From Brachionus manjavacas (taxonomy: Eukaryota; Rotifera; Eurotatoria; Ploima; Brachionidae), in contig JAHQIY010000026.1 of the NCBI GenBank assembly GCA_019054805.1, positions 372,001-436,000 on the forward strand: 64,000 bases of DNA. The letters are read 5' to 3'. This document shows positions 1-9,303 of the stretch, one piece after another. The first letter of the stretch is position 1, and every line of letters starts with the position of its first letter. The position numbers and the translations under genes are program-made. The notes beneath the pieces are model-generated. The model searched no databases. It was not told the origin of the DNA and was given only the letters and a program-made list of their open reading frames with translations.

Positions 1-870
1 TTTTGTATATTGATGTCACTTACATATCTATGTTTGGAGAAAAGTTTGGGCTTTTGTCTCCTTTATTGTCCATTTTAATGAACGGAGAGTATTTTTTTCG
101 TTTGGTCGATATATGTCCTCTTCAATGGTCGGAGATTCTTTTGTCCTCTTGTGTCCTTTTCTATATTATGAGAATAATTTGTTTTTTTGTGTCCTTTTCT
201 ATTTTTGGAGAATAAATTGTCTTTTACCGTCTTTTACTCTCCTATTTTATGTTTGTGAAATATTTTGTCCTTTTGTGTACAATTCTATTTTTCGAGAATA
301 TTTTGTCCTTTTAGGTCCTTTACTGTCTTTTCCTTATGTGCAAGTAAAATTTGTGCTTTACTGTCCTATTCTTTGTCAAGAGAATATATTTTTCTTTCCT
401 GTCCGTTTCTTAGTATGGATATTATTTCTCCATTTGTTTCCTTTTCTGATTTAGAACAATATTTTGTCTTTTACTGACATACAATATTTTTACTTAGGAC
501 AATATTTTGTTTTTTAATCTCCTGTTCCATGTTTGAATAATATTTTGTCTTTTACGGTCCTTCAGTGACCTTTTTTTTTGCAAAAAGAAATTGCCCCTTG
601 CTGTCCTTTTCTTTGTAAAATAAATATTTTGTGCCTTACTGTCCTTTACTGTCCTTTATTATCCGTTTCTTAGTTTAAACAATATTTTGCCCTTTTATGC
701 CCTTCAGTGACCTTTCTTTTTCTGCAAAAAAAATTTTCCCTTCCCATCCTATTCTTTTCAAGAAAATATATTCTCCTTTTCTGTACTTTCCTACCTATTT
801 ATTAGTTCGGAGAATAAATTGTCATTTTGAGTCCTAAGCTATCTTTTTCTATTTTAAGGGAGATTATTTT
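1..870. repeat. Degenerate T-rich minisatellite
   Basis: The plus strand is strongly pyrimidine-rich and is built from loosely repeated motifs such as TTTTGTCCTTT, CTTTACTGTCC and GAGAATATTTTG. One pair of longer blocks, starting near 556 and 697 and both containing a CCTTCAGTGACC motif, indicates an older period of about 140 bp. Short open frames on the plus strand are Phe/Ser/Leu-rich products of the repeat and do not look like genes. The block stops abruptly at about 870, where the retrotransposon sequence starts. Confidence 0.6.
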
Positions 871-945
871 TTATTTTGAAGTCTCTAATAATGGCTTGAT
901 TGTTAAGCTAAAGTAACCCTATCCTATCGCTATAGAACTTAACTA

Positions 946-1217
946 TCATTTTAAGCTCTTTTCTATAATAAAGCCGAGTCCACCTGATGATCTTCCTTTA
1001 TTTGATGTTCTTGTTGCCTTTTTATAAAAGATACGTTTATCTTGAACGTAAATTAAGCCATCGATTTGAGCTTTGTTCGTTAGCCATGCCTCTTGAATGC
1101 ACACAACATCATTGTGTATGGATAGCTTATTCATGAACACTTGGTTATTTTTTGCACCATTGATATTAATTGTGGCAATGCGTAGTAATTTTTTATAGCT
1201 GGTGAGGTTATCAATGT
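946..1217 (-). pseudogene. ORF2 endonuclease N-terminus (copy A)
   Basis: The minus-strand translation begins with the segment LRIATININGAKNN and continues through DVVCIQEAWL and SSGGLGFII. These match motifs of the exonuclease/endonuclease/phosphatase fold used by APE-type retrotransposons: N in the first strand, the catalytic Glu in the QE motif, and the GG(L/V)G turn. The family role is nicking target DNA to prime reverse transcription. Only about the first 90 residues remain; the GDLN and SDH motifs seen in copy B at 13.4-13.8 kb are absent. It is a truncated fragment and cannot be functional. Confidence 0.75.
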
Positions 1218-1230
1218 GTTTAGGTAATTG

Positions 1231-1860
1231 CTATTGTTGCTTGCTATTTATTTTTAGTAAAAGATCTTTCAGTTCCGAGTGGTTTTTATCTAATTTACTA
1301 TTTATATTAGTTTCCATTTCATTCATTTGATTTTTCACAATCTGTATATCATTTTGTAAGGCTGATATGTTCGTTTTTACATTTTCCATATCCGTACCTA
1401 TTTTGGTAACGTTTTGTTTTATTGTTTTTATTTCTTGTTTATGAATTTTGAACTTGTTATCTAAATGTATTAATTTGTCACTCACGTTTTTTTAAATCAT
1501 GTCATTGACTGTCTTTGTTTCAATTTGGTTTATCACTACATCATCAGGCTTTTTAAACCGCATTATTTCAGTTGGTTTCTTCAACAAGAAGTATCTCAAT
1601 CATGTATCCATTCATAGCTAAAGTTTTTTCAACGATCTTATCGCATATTTCGTCATTGCAGTAATGTTTCCCACAACAATTTACACATTTCGGTTGTTCG
1701 CTGCAGAATTTTATTGCATGGTCATTTGATCCAAATTTAAAACAAATTTTTTTTTGGGTACATTCTTTATCCCGATGGTTTAAGTTACCACAATTTGAGC
1801 ATTGATTTAGTTGAGCTGCATTGTATGTTACTTTGTGTTTCTTGCCTGTTAGATTAAAGT
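1231..1860 (-). pseudogene. ORF1 C-terminal half: CCHC knuckles and coiled coil (copy A)
   Basis: Reading the minus strand from about 1860 down, the first knuckle is CX2CX4HX4C (CSNCGNLNHRDKEC). The second follows directly, but its second Cys is Phe (CFKFGSND...). A third Cys/His cluster, CVNCCGKHYC, comes next. An 84-residue amphipathic coiled-coil region ends at QQ-stop at 1231. Gag-like ORF1 proteins of Jockey/I/CR1-type elements use such knuckles to bind RNA and coiled coils to oligomerise. The coiled coil and the knuckles are now separated by a frameshift near 1590. Confidence 0.8.
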
Positions 1861-2957
1861 ATATCCCTTTTTTTAGAACGTTTACATAGTCAAATTACGT
1901 TTTTGAAGTTGCCTTTAGTTTATTGCTTGGCTTATTCTCTGCATAATTTAATCTCTCAATTCTCGTTAGCCCGTATGTTGCCTCAAGTTTCATAATAGCT
2001 TGAATATCTGGTCTGATAGTGATCTTCGGATCAACGTTTGGTATTATACTCGAAGGTTTGTTGGCAAGGGTTCAAGTTTGACTCAATCGACAAATGCATT
2101 ACTTGACCATTCCTTATTCAGCTTTAAAAAATTCTCGTAGTTATCAACCATTATTTTTAATGCAAGGTCTTACCCATCCTCTTCTATTGAAAGGTTTATT
2201 ATTTGTACAAGAGTTGGTTCTCTTTCTCCTGTGCACCTTCGTGTTTCATCTACTCTTACATGTCTATCATTTGGTAATTTTTTAAGTCCATTTCCAAATA
2301 TTCATATCGCGTATGACTTCCTTGGGTATTTATTTTCCAATTCTTCATTTATTTCTTGTGGTGATCTTTTACTGTTTATATATGTGGCTAACCGTCGGTA
2401 AATATAGTTGGTTTCATCGTCTTTTTCCCAATGTTTTTCTTGCTCTCTTAGAATTTTTTGCCACTTTTCTTTATTTCGCTTTGTGCCTGACCCATAGCTA
2501 CCTTGACTTGATTTTCATTGAGCTGTAAACCATTCGGTTCGTCTTCGAGGACTTCTTCATTTTTTCCTGGTTGTTTTTCTAAAATTAAATTATTTACCAC
2601 GACTTCTGTATCCATTACACTGTCCTGCGTTACATCTTCTATTACTTTATTGATTTTTGAATTGATTTTTTCAGTGTAAATTCGTTTATTTTCGTCCATT
2701 TTTCTTGCCTGATCCAAGTTCAGCCTTTTCTTTTCTTGTTGTTTATGTGCAACTAGTGGTGTTCTTGTAGGTATCTTGCTTTGGGCTTTTACTTGGTTTG
2801 TTTGTTTTGAGGTGTTAGATTGCTTTTCTTGAAAACTTTTTTCAAGTGAGCTAGTACTTTTCCCTCGTCTAATTTTTACGTAATCAATTCCACCTTCTTC
2901 AATTTTCGTTCTCTTGTCCTTCTTTTCCTCCTCTTCTTTCTTTCTCTTTATAACAGC
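1861..2957 (-). pseudogene. ORF1 N-terminal half, Lys/Glu-rich (copy A)
   Basis: The minus-strand segment continues ORF1 upstream of the knuckles. Its N-terminal part is a very basic, low-complexity stretch (KRKKEEEEKKDKRTK, then TSSLEKSFQEKQSNTSK). Copy B carries the same stretch with the probable start codon at 15992. In copy A an open frame of 225 codons runs from 3125 to 2448, but its first ~50 codons are MULE inverted-repeat sequence, so that methionine is not the retrotransposon start. The real start lies across the insertion at about 7350. Confidence 0.7.
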
Positions 2958-2966
2958 CGATTTTAG
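2958..2966. repeat. Target-site duplication, left copy (CGATTTTAG)
   Basis: The 9-mer CGATTTTAG abuts the left inverted repeat here, and an identical copy sits at 7304-7312 just outside the right inverted repeat. The uninterrupted paralogous site in copy B at 15948-15956 reads AGATTTTAG once. This is a paralogous empty site. Confidence 0.88.
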
Positions 2967-3417
2967 GGCATTGTGAATTTTGGTACAAAAAAAATATACA
3001 AAACATAAAAAAATTTCAAAGCTCAGGTTTTGAAGAAACAAAACATGCATGGAAATTGTAGCAACTGAAACGTTTTTTGTACCACCAATATACTGATTCT
3101 GCAAAACTCTGCAATACATCTGCAAAATTCAGAATTTTGTGATTTTTAGTACAAAATCAGAAACAAAATATAAAATAAACCATAGATTTATTTTGGACAA
3201 GCAAAAAAATATTCTGTAGAATGTAGCAACTGCTACATCCTCTGTACCACCACTTAATGTAAAAATATTAACATAAAATTCAAAATCTTACAAAGCATTT
3301 AAATCACTGTTTAGGCAACCTAAAGTATAGAATTTTAAACTTTTGTTATGTTTGAAATGTGTTTTGAAAATATTTTTTTTATTTGAAAAAATATTGAAAA
3401 CAAATATTTTGAAAATT
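2967..3417. repeat. MULE left terminal inverted repeat
   Basis: This ~451-bp segment pairs with 6855-7303 in inverted orientation. Differences are scattered substitutions and homopolymer length changes. It contains a near-palindrome of TGTAGCA arms around a 2-bp core and repeated GTGGTACA-type motifs that could be transposase-binding sites. A plus-strand open frame starting inside it (3343-3549) is not considered a gene. Confidence 0.88.
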
Positions 3418-4747
3418 GCTACGCACTGTAATGGTATTTTCAAATCAGTTCAAAAAGAAGATAGCCAGGAGTCGAATTCGGGTGATAAAAACTTACGTGA
3501 AACCCACTTACAAATTAATAAAGCGTTTTACCAGAAAGTATCCCCTTAAAAATTAACCGAATAGTAAATAGAAAGTGTCTTTTATTATTAAAAAAAATCA
3601 ATGAAAAAAATAATTAAGTTATCTTTTATAGATTTTTTTATTTAATCATTGATTTTATAAAATAAAATTGAAATTTTTAATTGTTTTTATAGCAATATTA
3701 AAGGGTTCCTCTGTAGGACGACAAGTCAAACCAGCTTTGTCAAACCAAAGACTATGAAAAAGTAGCCTAGTCCTAAAATTCAGCGCTTAAAAAAAATAGG
3801 CCCTAATCGAAGTCTTCTGATCAAGGGCCTCCAATCGCTCATGTACCGACTGAAATACCTTCACAGAGGCAATCAACTACACTGCTTAACTTGAACTGAA
3901 AAAATAATAAAAGAAATCGTTTTATGACGTATTCAAAGAGATTTGACTCTTTAAAATATAGCACTAAGCTAACGAATAGCGAATGCAGTGAAAGTGCTTC
4001 GATTAAAGTGTGCATTTTATATAAGAAAATTTAAAAATAAATCCACAACATTTTGATTGTACTAAGGGCTGCTCCAAGTCAAATTTTAATATTTTAAAAA
4101 TTTAAACCAAATTTTAAAAAATGAATTACAATGCACGATGCTTGTCAATTATTTGGAGTGAATTAATTTAAAGCTTTTCTATTTGAAAAATATTTTTTTG
4201 GTCTCATGCTAATCATATTTAAAAACAAAAATTTAAGTATGGTACAACGAGATCAAAATTCTTCAATTCACTATGAATTTATATATTATATTATCAAAAA
4301 TTTATATTAAATTATTAAATTATAATTTTTAAATTGGAAAAATAAATAAAAAAATAAAAAAATTCTTAAAAAATTTATTTATTTTGAAATAATTCTTATC
4401 ATTTTCTCACGAAAATCTGAAATGAATATTCAAGAAGTAATTAAATAATCCGACATTATGGATCAGCATTCCTAGAATCTCCAGCTTTTTCAATCTCTTC
4501 CTAAAAAAACGAAAATGGTAAATAATATTTTATAACCTTGATGGTTATGCAGATCATTAATTGATCAAAATATTTAACACTTCCTTTTTTTTGAAAGAAA
4601 ATGAAAAAGCTTTTGACTGATTCTAGGAAAAGGAGGGTTCATCCCGAATAATATTAAAACCTTCTTCTATATTCATATCAAATTTTCGTTTAAAATGATA
4701 AGAAAAATTTCAAATTAAAAAATACAAAACAATAAAAATATAAAAAT
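3418..4747. other. MULE interior without recognised gene
   Basis: About 1.3 kb of AT-rich sequence between the left inverted repeat and the C2HC gene. A slightly more GC-balanced patch at 3700-3900 may be eroded captured exon sequence, but no frame could be matched to a family on either strand. The rest is A/T homopolymer-rich. Confidence 0.5.
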
Positions 4748-5960
4748 TTAATCCGAAAAAACTTCTATGCACGATTCAGCCCGACGTGTAATGAATAATC
4801 GATTCTTTCCGGAGGTTTCATAATTAAATCCGCCCCTTTTCCCCTTAAATACAATACTTCCATTTGCTGAACCGTTGCTTCGATAAGTTCCGACAGGATC
4901 GTCTTTGTTTTCGTTTTTTAAAACTAAATCTTTATTTAAACGGGAATAATTCAATTAAAAAAAAAATTGAATTAATTATACCATTATGAGTTTTAGCTCT
5001 CTTTTCGGATGATTCCAGATTTAATTTTAAATCTTTAATTGAGGTATTTTTTTCCATAATTTCTTCCTGTAATTGGAACATTGTAAACTTCATCTTAGTT
5101 TTAAATGAATATTAATCAAGATAATAAAATAATTAAATTTCCATACTTAATTCATTTTTTAAATTTTCATTTGAATTTTGCAAATCGTCATAATCCTGCC
5201 TGAGTTCAGTTAGTTGTCTCTGATTCTGATTTTCGTATCCAATTTTTTTATTTGATGGATTAAATGGACAATAACGGCCACTATTTTTTTAATTCAAATA
5301 TGTTTAATTTTAATCATTATTAAAAAATAACCTTATATGACTCTTTTTCTTAGGATCAATATGACCTTTTCCCCCACAAAACTTAAATGGACAATTTGTT
5401 TTTGTCATTCCGTATAAACGTATTGAGCTATCGCCTTCAAAATTTATATCGATGAATTGTTTTTTAAAACAGGTTAATTCTTTCGATCTAGAATAATTTC
5501 TTGCATACTTAGTTCAAGTTTATTTTCTTCATCAATACCGTTAAGTTTTTCGTTCAGACTTTGCCTTTAGAATTAAAGAAAAATTTTTTTGATTATTAAA
5601 TATTTTTTAATTCTTACACTTCATCCTCTAGATGAGCTTTAGCTGCTTCACACTTGCTGAGTTTTTCGGCCATATTTTCTCTTCAAAAAATTTAAATTAA
5701 TATTTTAATTAATTTTTCTGTATCACTTACTTTTCTTCAGTAGATTTTTCTTTTTCTTCGGAAAAAGCATTTAAATTTCTCTTTAGGCTTTTACTTATAT
5801 TATAAGAAAAAATTCTATAAAAATTCATTTGTATCATTTTTAAATCTTACAGTTCAACTTCTAGATCTTTTTTCTTTACTTCATTGCTGTTGAATATTTT
5901 AGACAATTTTTCACGTAATAAGGGGAAGATTGAACAAATATTTTTATATTAAAGCATGAA
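4748..5960 (-). CDS. Spliced coiled-coil / MYT1-type C2HC zinc-finger gene carried by the MULE (partial 5')
   Basis: At least seven minus-strand exons are visible. Going downstream they lie at about 5852-5920 (REKLSKIF...VEL), 5735-5802, 5622-5690 (MAEKLSKCEAAKAHLEDEV), 5490-5564, 5332-5453, about 5141-5280, 4982-5066 and 4748-4929 (ending CIEVFSD-stop). They are separated by GT...AG introns of about 50-58 bp, and most junctions keep phase (for example intron 4930-4981). The zinc finger spans the intron 5281-5331 and reads CPFKFCGGKGH...H...YCPFN. Its spacing CX4CX4HX7HX5C is exactly that of MYT1/NZF (zf-C2HC) fingers, which bind DNA in animals. Around it are Leu/Glu/Lys coiled coils. Two junctions, near 5480 and 5141, lack a clean donor, so the gene may be slightly damaged. 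The true 5' end is not identified; an exon-like segment lies at 6020-6168. Confidence 0.68.
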
Positions 5961-6019
5961 AAATTTCACTGATAAAATTTTTTTCATCAATAATAAATAA
6001 ACAAATAAAAAAAAATACC

Positions 6020-6168
6020 TTGATCATTGCGCTGAATTTAAACTATGCACTCTTTTTTTTCAACCAAATCAACCATGTCTCTTTTGTCCTGAGTTTGCTT
6101 AATGACCAAATCAATAATGGAATCAATAGTCGAAATATTCTCTTCATTTTGATCTGCACTTTGCTCTC
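6020..6168 (-). pseudogene. Exon-like coiled-coil segment upstream of the C2HC gene
   Basis: The minus strand encodes an acidic, heptad-like stretch containing SIIDLVIKQTQDKRDMVDLV. It is followed by one in-frame TAA and then a good splice donor (CAAG/GTATTT) at about 6019. It probably was an upstream exon of the C2HC gene at 4748-5960, but no acceptor for the next exon joins it in phase. A plus-strand open frame over the same bases is a shadow. Confidence 0.4.
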
Positions 6169-6289
6169 CTATCTCTTACAACATTGTTATTCTCTTCCAA
6201 ATAGGCTTCTTCTTGTTTGACAGTCCAACTATGCCCAATCGCACACTCAACACTAGTGCGGCGCACACACTCGTTCTAAACAACAGCGG

Positions 6290-6835
6290 TGACAATTTTT
6301 TTGTCTGATTCTGCAAAAGCGTGCGAGGGCATGTTGTGCGCTTGTGCTTGAGCTGAACTGCACGAGGATTTGTCTGATTTGTGGTAGTAGTCGCGGTCGT
6401 CGTCTAGTTTGGCATTATTTAGACTCGGCTGCAGCGCGCTCGGCTGCAGGCTGATGTTGAAGATGGAGGCGATGCGCGACTCGAGAGAGGTGGTGCGCGC
6501 CGGTGGGGACGGGGGAGCGCGCGGCACAGGCGCTGGCGGCGCCGGGATGCACAGCTGCTCGACCATTTTGGCGCGCTCGATGCTCCGACTTCTCGCTCGC
6601 GAATATGCACTTGGCCATGTCGAGGTGCTTGCGACTCTTCGGATGGTAGTAGATGCGGCATGTCGCCGTATTTGGCGCACATTTCGTTCTAAAATTTGTG
6701 GTCGATGTTGTCGTTTAGGTTTGCGAATGTCACTTCTTTGTAGGGCAACGGGCCCACCCTGTACTGGTCGACTTTGAAGCTGGGCAGGACCAGGTCGAGC
6801 GGGTCGGTGTGGTAGTTGCGCTTTTTTTTTGCGTG
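6290..6835 (-). pseudogene. Captured SETD1 (H3K4 methyltransferase) RRM-region fragment
   Basis: This GC-rich block sits directly against the right inverted repeat. The minus-strand translation gives LPSFKVDQY, KEVTFANLNDNI, CAKYGD and, after a small frameshift, YYHPKSRKHLDMAKCIFA. These match the conserved N-terminal RRM region of SETD1/Set1 subunits (K-x-VTFA-x-LNDN, KYGE, HPKT-x-KHLG-x-A), which helps recruit the COMPASS complex to nascent RNA. A later Pro/Ala-rich part contains TTSLESRIASIFN, like the short SL-x-xRI motif downstream in SETD1 proteins. An in-frame TAG (after DHKF) and two frameshifts break it, and no SET domain is present, so it is a captured exon fragment and not a methyltransferase gene. 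Plus-strand open frames here are shadows of the GC-rich codons. Confidence 0.75.
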
Positions 6836-6854
6836 TTGGAGCATTTGGAGCATT

Positions 6855-7303
6855 AATTTTCAAAATATTGGTTTTCAATATTTTTCAAATAAAAAAATAT
6901 TTTCAAAACACATTTCAAACATTACAAAAGTTTAATATTCTATACTTTAGGTTGCCTAAACAGTGGTTTAAATGCTTTGTAAGATTTTGAATTTTATGTT
7001 AATATTTTTACATTAAGTGGTGGTACAGAGGATGTAGCAGTTGCTACATTCTACAGAATATTTTTTTGCTTGTCCAAAATAAATCTATGGTTTATTTTAT
7101 ATTTTGTTTCTGATTTTGTACTAAAAATCACAAAATTCTGAATTTTGCAGATGTATTGCAGAGTTTTGCAGAATCAGTATATTGGTGGTACAAAAAACGT
7201 TTCAGTTGCTACAATATCCATACATGCTTTGTTTCATCAAAACCTGAGCTTTGAAATTTTTTTATATTTTGTATATGTTTTTTGTACCAAAATTCACAAT
7301 GCC
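6855..7303. repeat. MULE right terminal inverted repeat (first copy)
   Basis: Inverted partner of 2967-3417. The near-palindrome TGTAGCAGTTGCTACA lies at 7033-7048 and GTGGTACA-type motifs lie near 7018 and 7186. The outer end reads CCAAAATTCACAATGCC. Confidence 0.88.
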
Positions 7304-7312
7304 CGATTTTAG
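7304..7312. repeat. Target-site duplication, right copy (CGATTTTAG)
   Basis: Identical to 2958-2966. Immediately to the right, retrotransposon ORF1 resumes (GATCCTCTTTATCTGC), as in the uninterrupted copy B at 15957 onward. Confidence 0.88.
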
Positions 7313-7500
7313 ATCCTCTTTATCTGCTTCAATTGTGTTGTTTATCATCTGTTTAAAAGTTTTTAAAGTTTACGATGAATTTCTCATATTTTTTTTCTTA
7401 GGGTCTTAATTGTGCGTGCCTGTATTACTTGGAACAACCTCGCTAAGTATTGTTCTATCTGGTTTAATGGTTGCAAATCTTTCTTTTTTTTGTCAATTTT
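7313..7500 (-). mobile_element. Non-LTR copy A: ORF1 start and 5' untranslated region
   Basis: This is the continuation of copy A beyond the MULE. The first codons of ORF1 (the ADKED region, as in copy B) are followed by presumed 5' UTR up to roughly 7500. It is colinear with copy B 15957-16130. The exact 5' end is uncertain because the adjoining C2HC-gene segment is part of the same composite repeat. Confidence 0.65.
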
Positions 7501-7539
7501 TAATTTTTTTCATTTCAAACAAATTTCATTTCAAAAATT

Positions 7540-8277
7540 ATTTTATTATATCGTTTATTATGCAGGATTTTAATGAAATTCTAACTGAGAATAATGACCT
7601 AAAAAACTTTTTGGAAAATATTGAGGCAAAATTTGAAATGCTTCTTTCGGAATGAAAAGAAATTGAAACAAAGCTATATATTTCTGTCAAAGAAAATGAA
7701 GAACTCAAATCAAAATTAGAAAATGTCCAAGAAAAAGAAGTATTGAAGAAACCATTCAAATTATTTTTTTCCTTATTAATAAAAATAAAATTTCATTTAG
7801 CACGCACAGAAAGATAGTACAAATCGGTTTGTTAAATTCTGTGAAAAAGAGCACTATCTAATAGAAGCGAGACTAGAACAAAGTTTGGATGAAAATAAAA
7901 ATAAAATTTAATTGGACGAGGAAAATAAACTTTTAAATGATAAAATAAAATAAAAAAAATGCTGTCCTTTTCCAAAAATGGATGGTAAAGAAAATAAAGA
8001 TTTAAAGAAGAGATAACAATTTGTGCTATCTCAATAGGTATTATTTCATGAAAAAGTTTGTTCATTTTTAAGTAAAATTTTGATAGTTATTTTTTAAATT
8101 TCTTGTATAAGTTAATTGCCAATTAAAGAACAAATTGGAAGTACAATTGTAAACATTGCTTTTAAGCAAACTCCAACAAAAAATATCAAGTTGTTTCAAA
8201 GCAGTCGTTTGATTGATGTTCAACTTTAATAATAATCATTTAACTAAAAATGATGATCTTTTTTACATATCGTTTAG
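7540..8277 (+). pseudogene. Coiled-coil / C2HC gene fragment of the composite repeat (unit A)
   Basis: After a good acceptor (TTATTATGCAG at about 7565) the plus strand encodes a coiled coil (NEILTENNDLKNFLENIEAKF, then ENEELKSKLENVQEKE). Farther on comes a CPFPK...GKENKD finger remnant. Last is a segment with IKLFQSSRLIDVQL and NHLTKNDDLF, directly followed by the TTTA tail of the next retrotransposon. Copy B (16736-16810) has the better finger: CPFPNC, then a histidine at the MYT1 position, with a stop where the last Cys should be. Internal TGA and TAA codons show it is not intact as read. It belongs to the same family as the MULE-borne gene at 4748-5960 and the gene at 36.4-39.7 kb. Confidence 0.6.
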
Positions 8278-8467
8278 TTATTTATTTATTTATTTATTTA
8301 ATTAAAGTTTAAGGTCGCTTTCCGACCAATTTAGACTGCACCATTAAATAATGTGCAAATCGATATATATATTTGTATGTTCATTAAAGGTCCTAGAATT
8401 TAATAGCTTCAAAAAGTTTATTAAGCATCAGCTTTTGATTTTTCTCTTAAAAATAAGGTGCAAATCA
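8278..8467 (-). mobile_element. Non-LTR 3' end fragment, cut by the tandem-duplication junction
   Basis: Contains the TTTA-repeat tail and the 3'-terminal hairpin of the retrotransposon, then about 110 bp not present in the 41-64 kb copies. It stops at GGTGCAAATC, where the second copy of the 3.1-kb duplication starts (ATGAATTG, equal to 5453 onward). Confidence 0.75.
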
Positions 8468-8975
8468 TGAATTGTTTTTTAAAACAGGTTAATTCTTTCG
8501 ATCTAGAATAATTTCTTGCATACTTAGTTCAAGTTTATTTTCTTCATCAATACCGTTAAGTTTTTCGTTCAGACTTTGCCTTTAGAATTAAAGAAAAATT
8601 TTTTTGATTATTAAATATTTTTTAATTCTTACACTTCATCCTCTAGATGAGCTTTAGCTGCTTCACACTTGCTGAGTTTTTCGGCCATATTTTCTCTTCA
8701 AAAAATTTAAATTAATATTTTAATTAATTTTTCTGTATCACTTACTTTTCTTCAGTAGATTTTTCTTTTTCTTCGGAAAAAGCATTTAAATTTCTCTTTA
8801 GGCTTTTACTTATATTATAAGAAAAAATTCTATAAAAATTCATTTGTATCATTTTTAAATCTTACAGTTCAACTTCTAGATCTTTTTTCTTTACTTCATT
8901 GCTGTTGAATATTTTAGACAATTTTTCACGTAATAAGGGGAAGATTGAACAAATATTTTTATATTAAAGCATGAA
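8468..8975 (-). pseudogene. Duplicate upstream exons of the C2HC gene (no finger, no 3' end)
   Basis: Second copy of the exons at 5490-5960. The coiled-coil exons are kept with their introns, but the duplication begins inside the exon upstream of the zinc finger, so the finger and last exons are missing. It cannot encode the full protein. Confidence 0.65.
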
Positions 8976-9303
8976 AAATTTCACTGATAAAATTTTTTCA
9001 TCAATAATAAATAAACAAATAAAAAAAAATACCTTGATCATTGCGCTGAATTTAAACTATGCACTCTTTTTTTTCAACCAAATCAACCATGTCTCTTTTG
9101 TCCTGAGTTTGCTTAATGACCAAATCAATAATGGAATCAATAGTCGAAATATTCTCTTCATTTTGATCTGCACTTTGCTCTCCTATCTCTTACAACATTG
9201 TTATTCTCTTCCAAATAGGCTTCTTCTTGTTTGACAGTCCAACTATGCCCAATCGCACACTCAACACTAGTGCGGCGCACACACTCGTTCTAAACAACAG
9301 CGG

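Larger units (their letters stand above)
874..2957 (-). mobile_element. Non-LTR retrotransposon copy A, part left of the MULE insertion
   Basis: This is the 5' half of an APE-endonuclease-type non-LTR element on the minus strand. From high to low coordinates it holds most of ORF1 (basic N-terminal part, CCHC zinc knuckles, coiled coil) and then the start of ORF2 (endonuclease N-terminus, about 946-1217). It aligns along its length with copy B (13.87-15.95 kb). It lacks the rest of the endonuclease and all of the reverse transcriptase. Losing the 3' half is unusual, since reverse transcription normally truncates the 5' end, so a later deletion or rearrangement against the 1-870 repeat is inferred. 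Several stops and frameshifts make it non-coding today. ORF1 is interrupted at 2966/2967 by the MULE-like element and resumes at 7313. Confidence 0.85.
2967..7303. mobile_element. Mutator-like (Pack-MULE-like) element, 4337 bp
   Basis: The element begins GGCATTGTGAATTTTGG and ends with the reverse complement. It has inverted repeats of about 450 bp at roughly 95% identity by eye and a perfect 9-bp target duplication inside ORF1 of retrotransposon copy A. Long inverted repeats with a 9-bp duplication are the classic Mutator-superfamily signature. No transposase was recognised inside, so it is probably non-autonomous. Its cargo is a GC-rich SETD1-like fragment right beside the right inverted repeat (6290-6835) and a spliced coiled-coil/C2HC gene (4748-5960), both minus strand. 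A later tandem duplication created a second right end at 9953-10404. Another superfamily with 9-bp duplications cannot be excluded without finding the transposase. Confidence 0.82.
5453..8467. repeat. Tandem segmental duplication, copy 1 (3015 bp)
   Basis: Runs from inside the C2HC gene of the MULE, through the SETD1 fragment, right inverted repeat, retrotransposon 5' end and composite-gene fragment, to the next retrotransposon 3' end. Copy 2 follows head to tail and is near-identical apart from an 84-bp expansion and a few single-base changes. Confidence 0.9.

Noticed and set aside
2094-2528. Hydrophobic plus-strand frames that look like membrane proteins (also 15085-15519)
   Set aside because: Antisense of the Lys/Asn/Glu-rich ORF1; the reverse complement of A-rich codons reads as Phe/Leu and imitates membrane segments.
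3700-3910. A captured exon or tRNA-like sequence in the MULE interior
   Set aside because: More balanced composition but no consistent frame, no cloverleaf, and no family match on either strand.
6409-6777. GC-rich plus-strand open frame of 122 codons (and its 150-codon counterpart at 9423-9875)
   Set aside because: Antisense shadow of the SETD1-like fragment; the motif-bearing strand is minus, and the plus product is a Gly/Arg/Ala-rich composition artefact.
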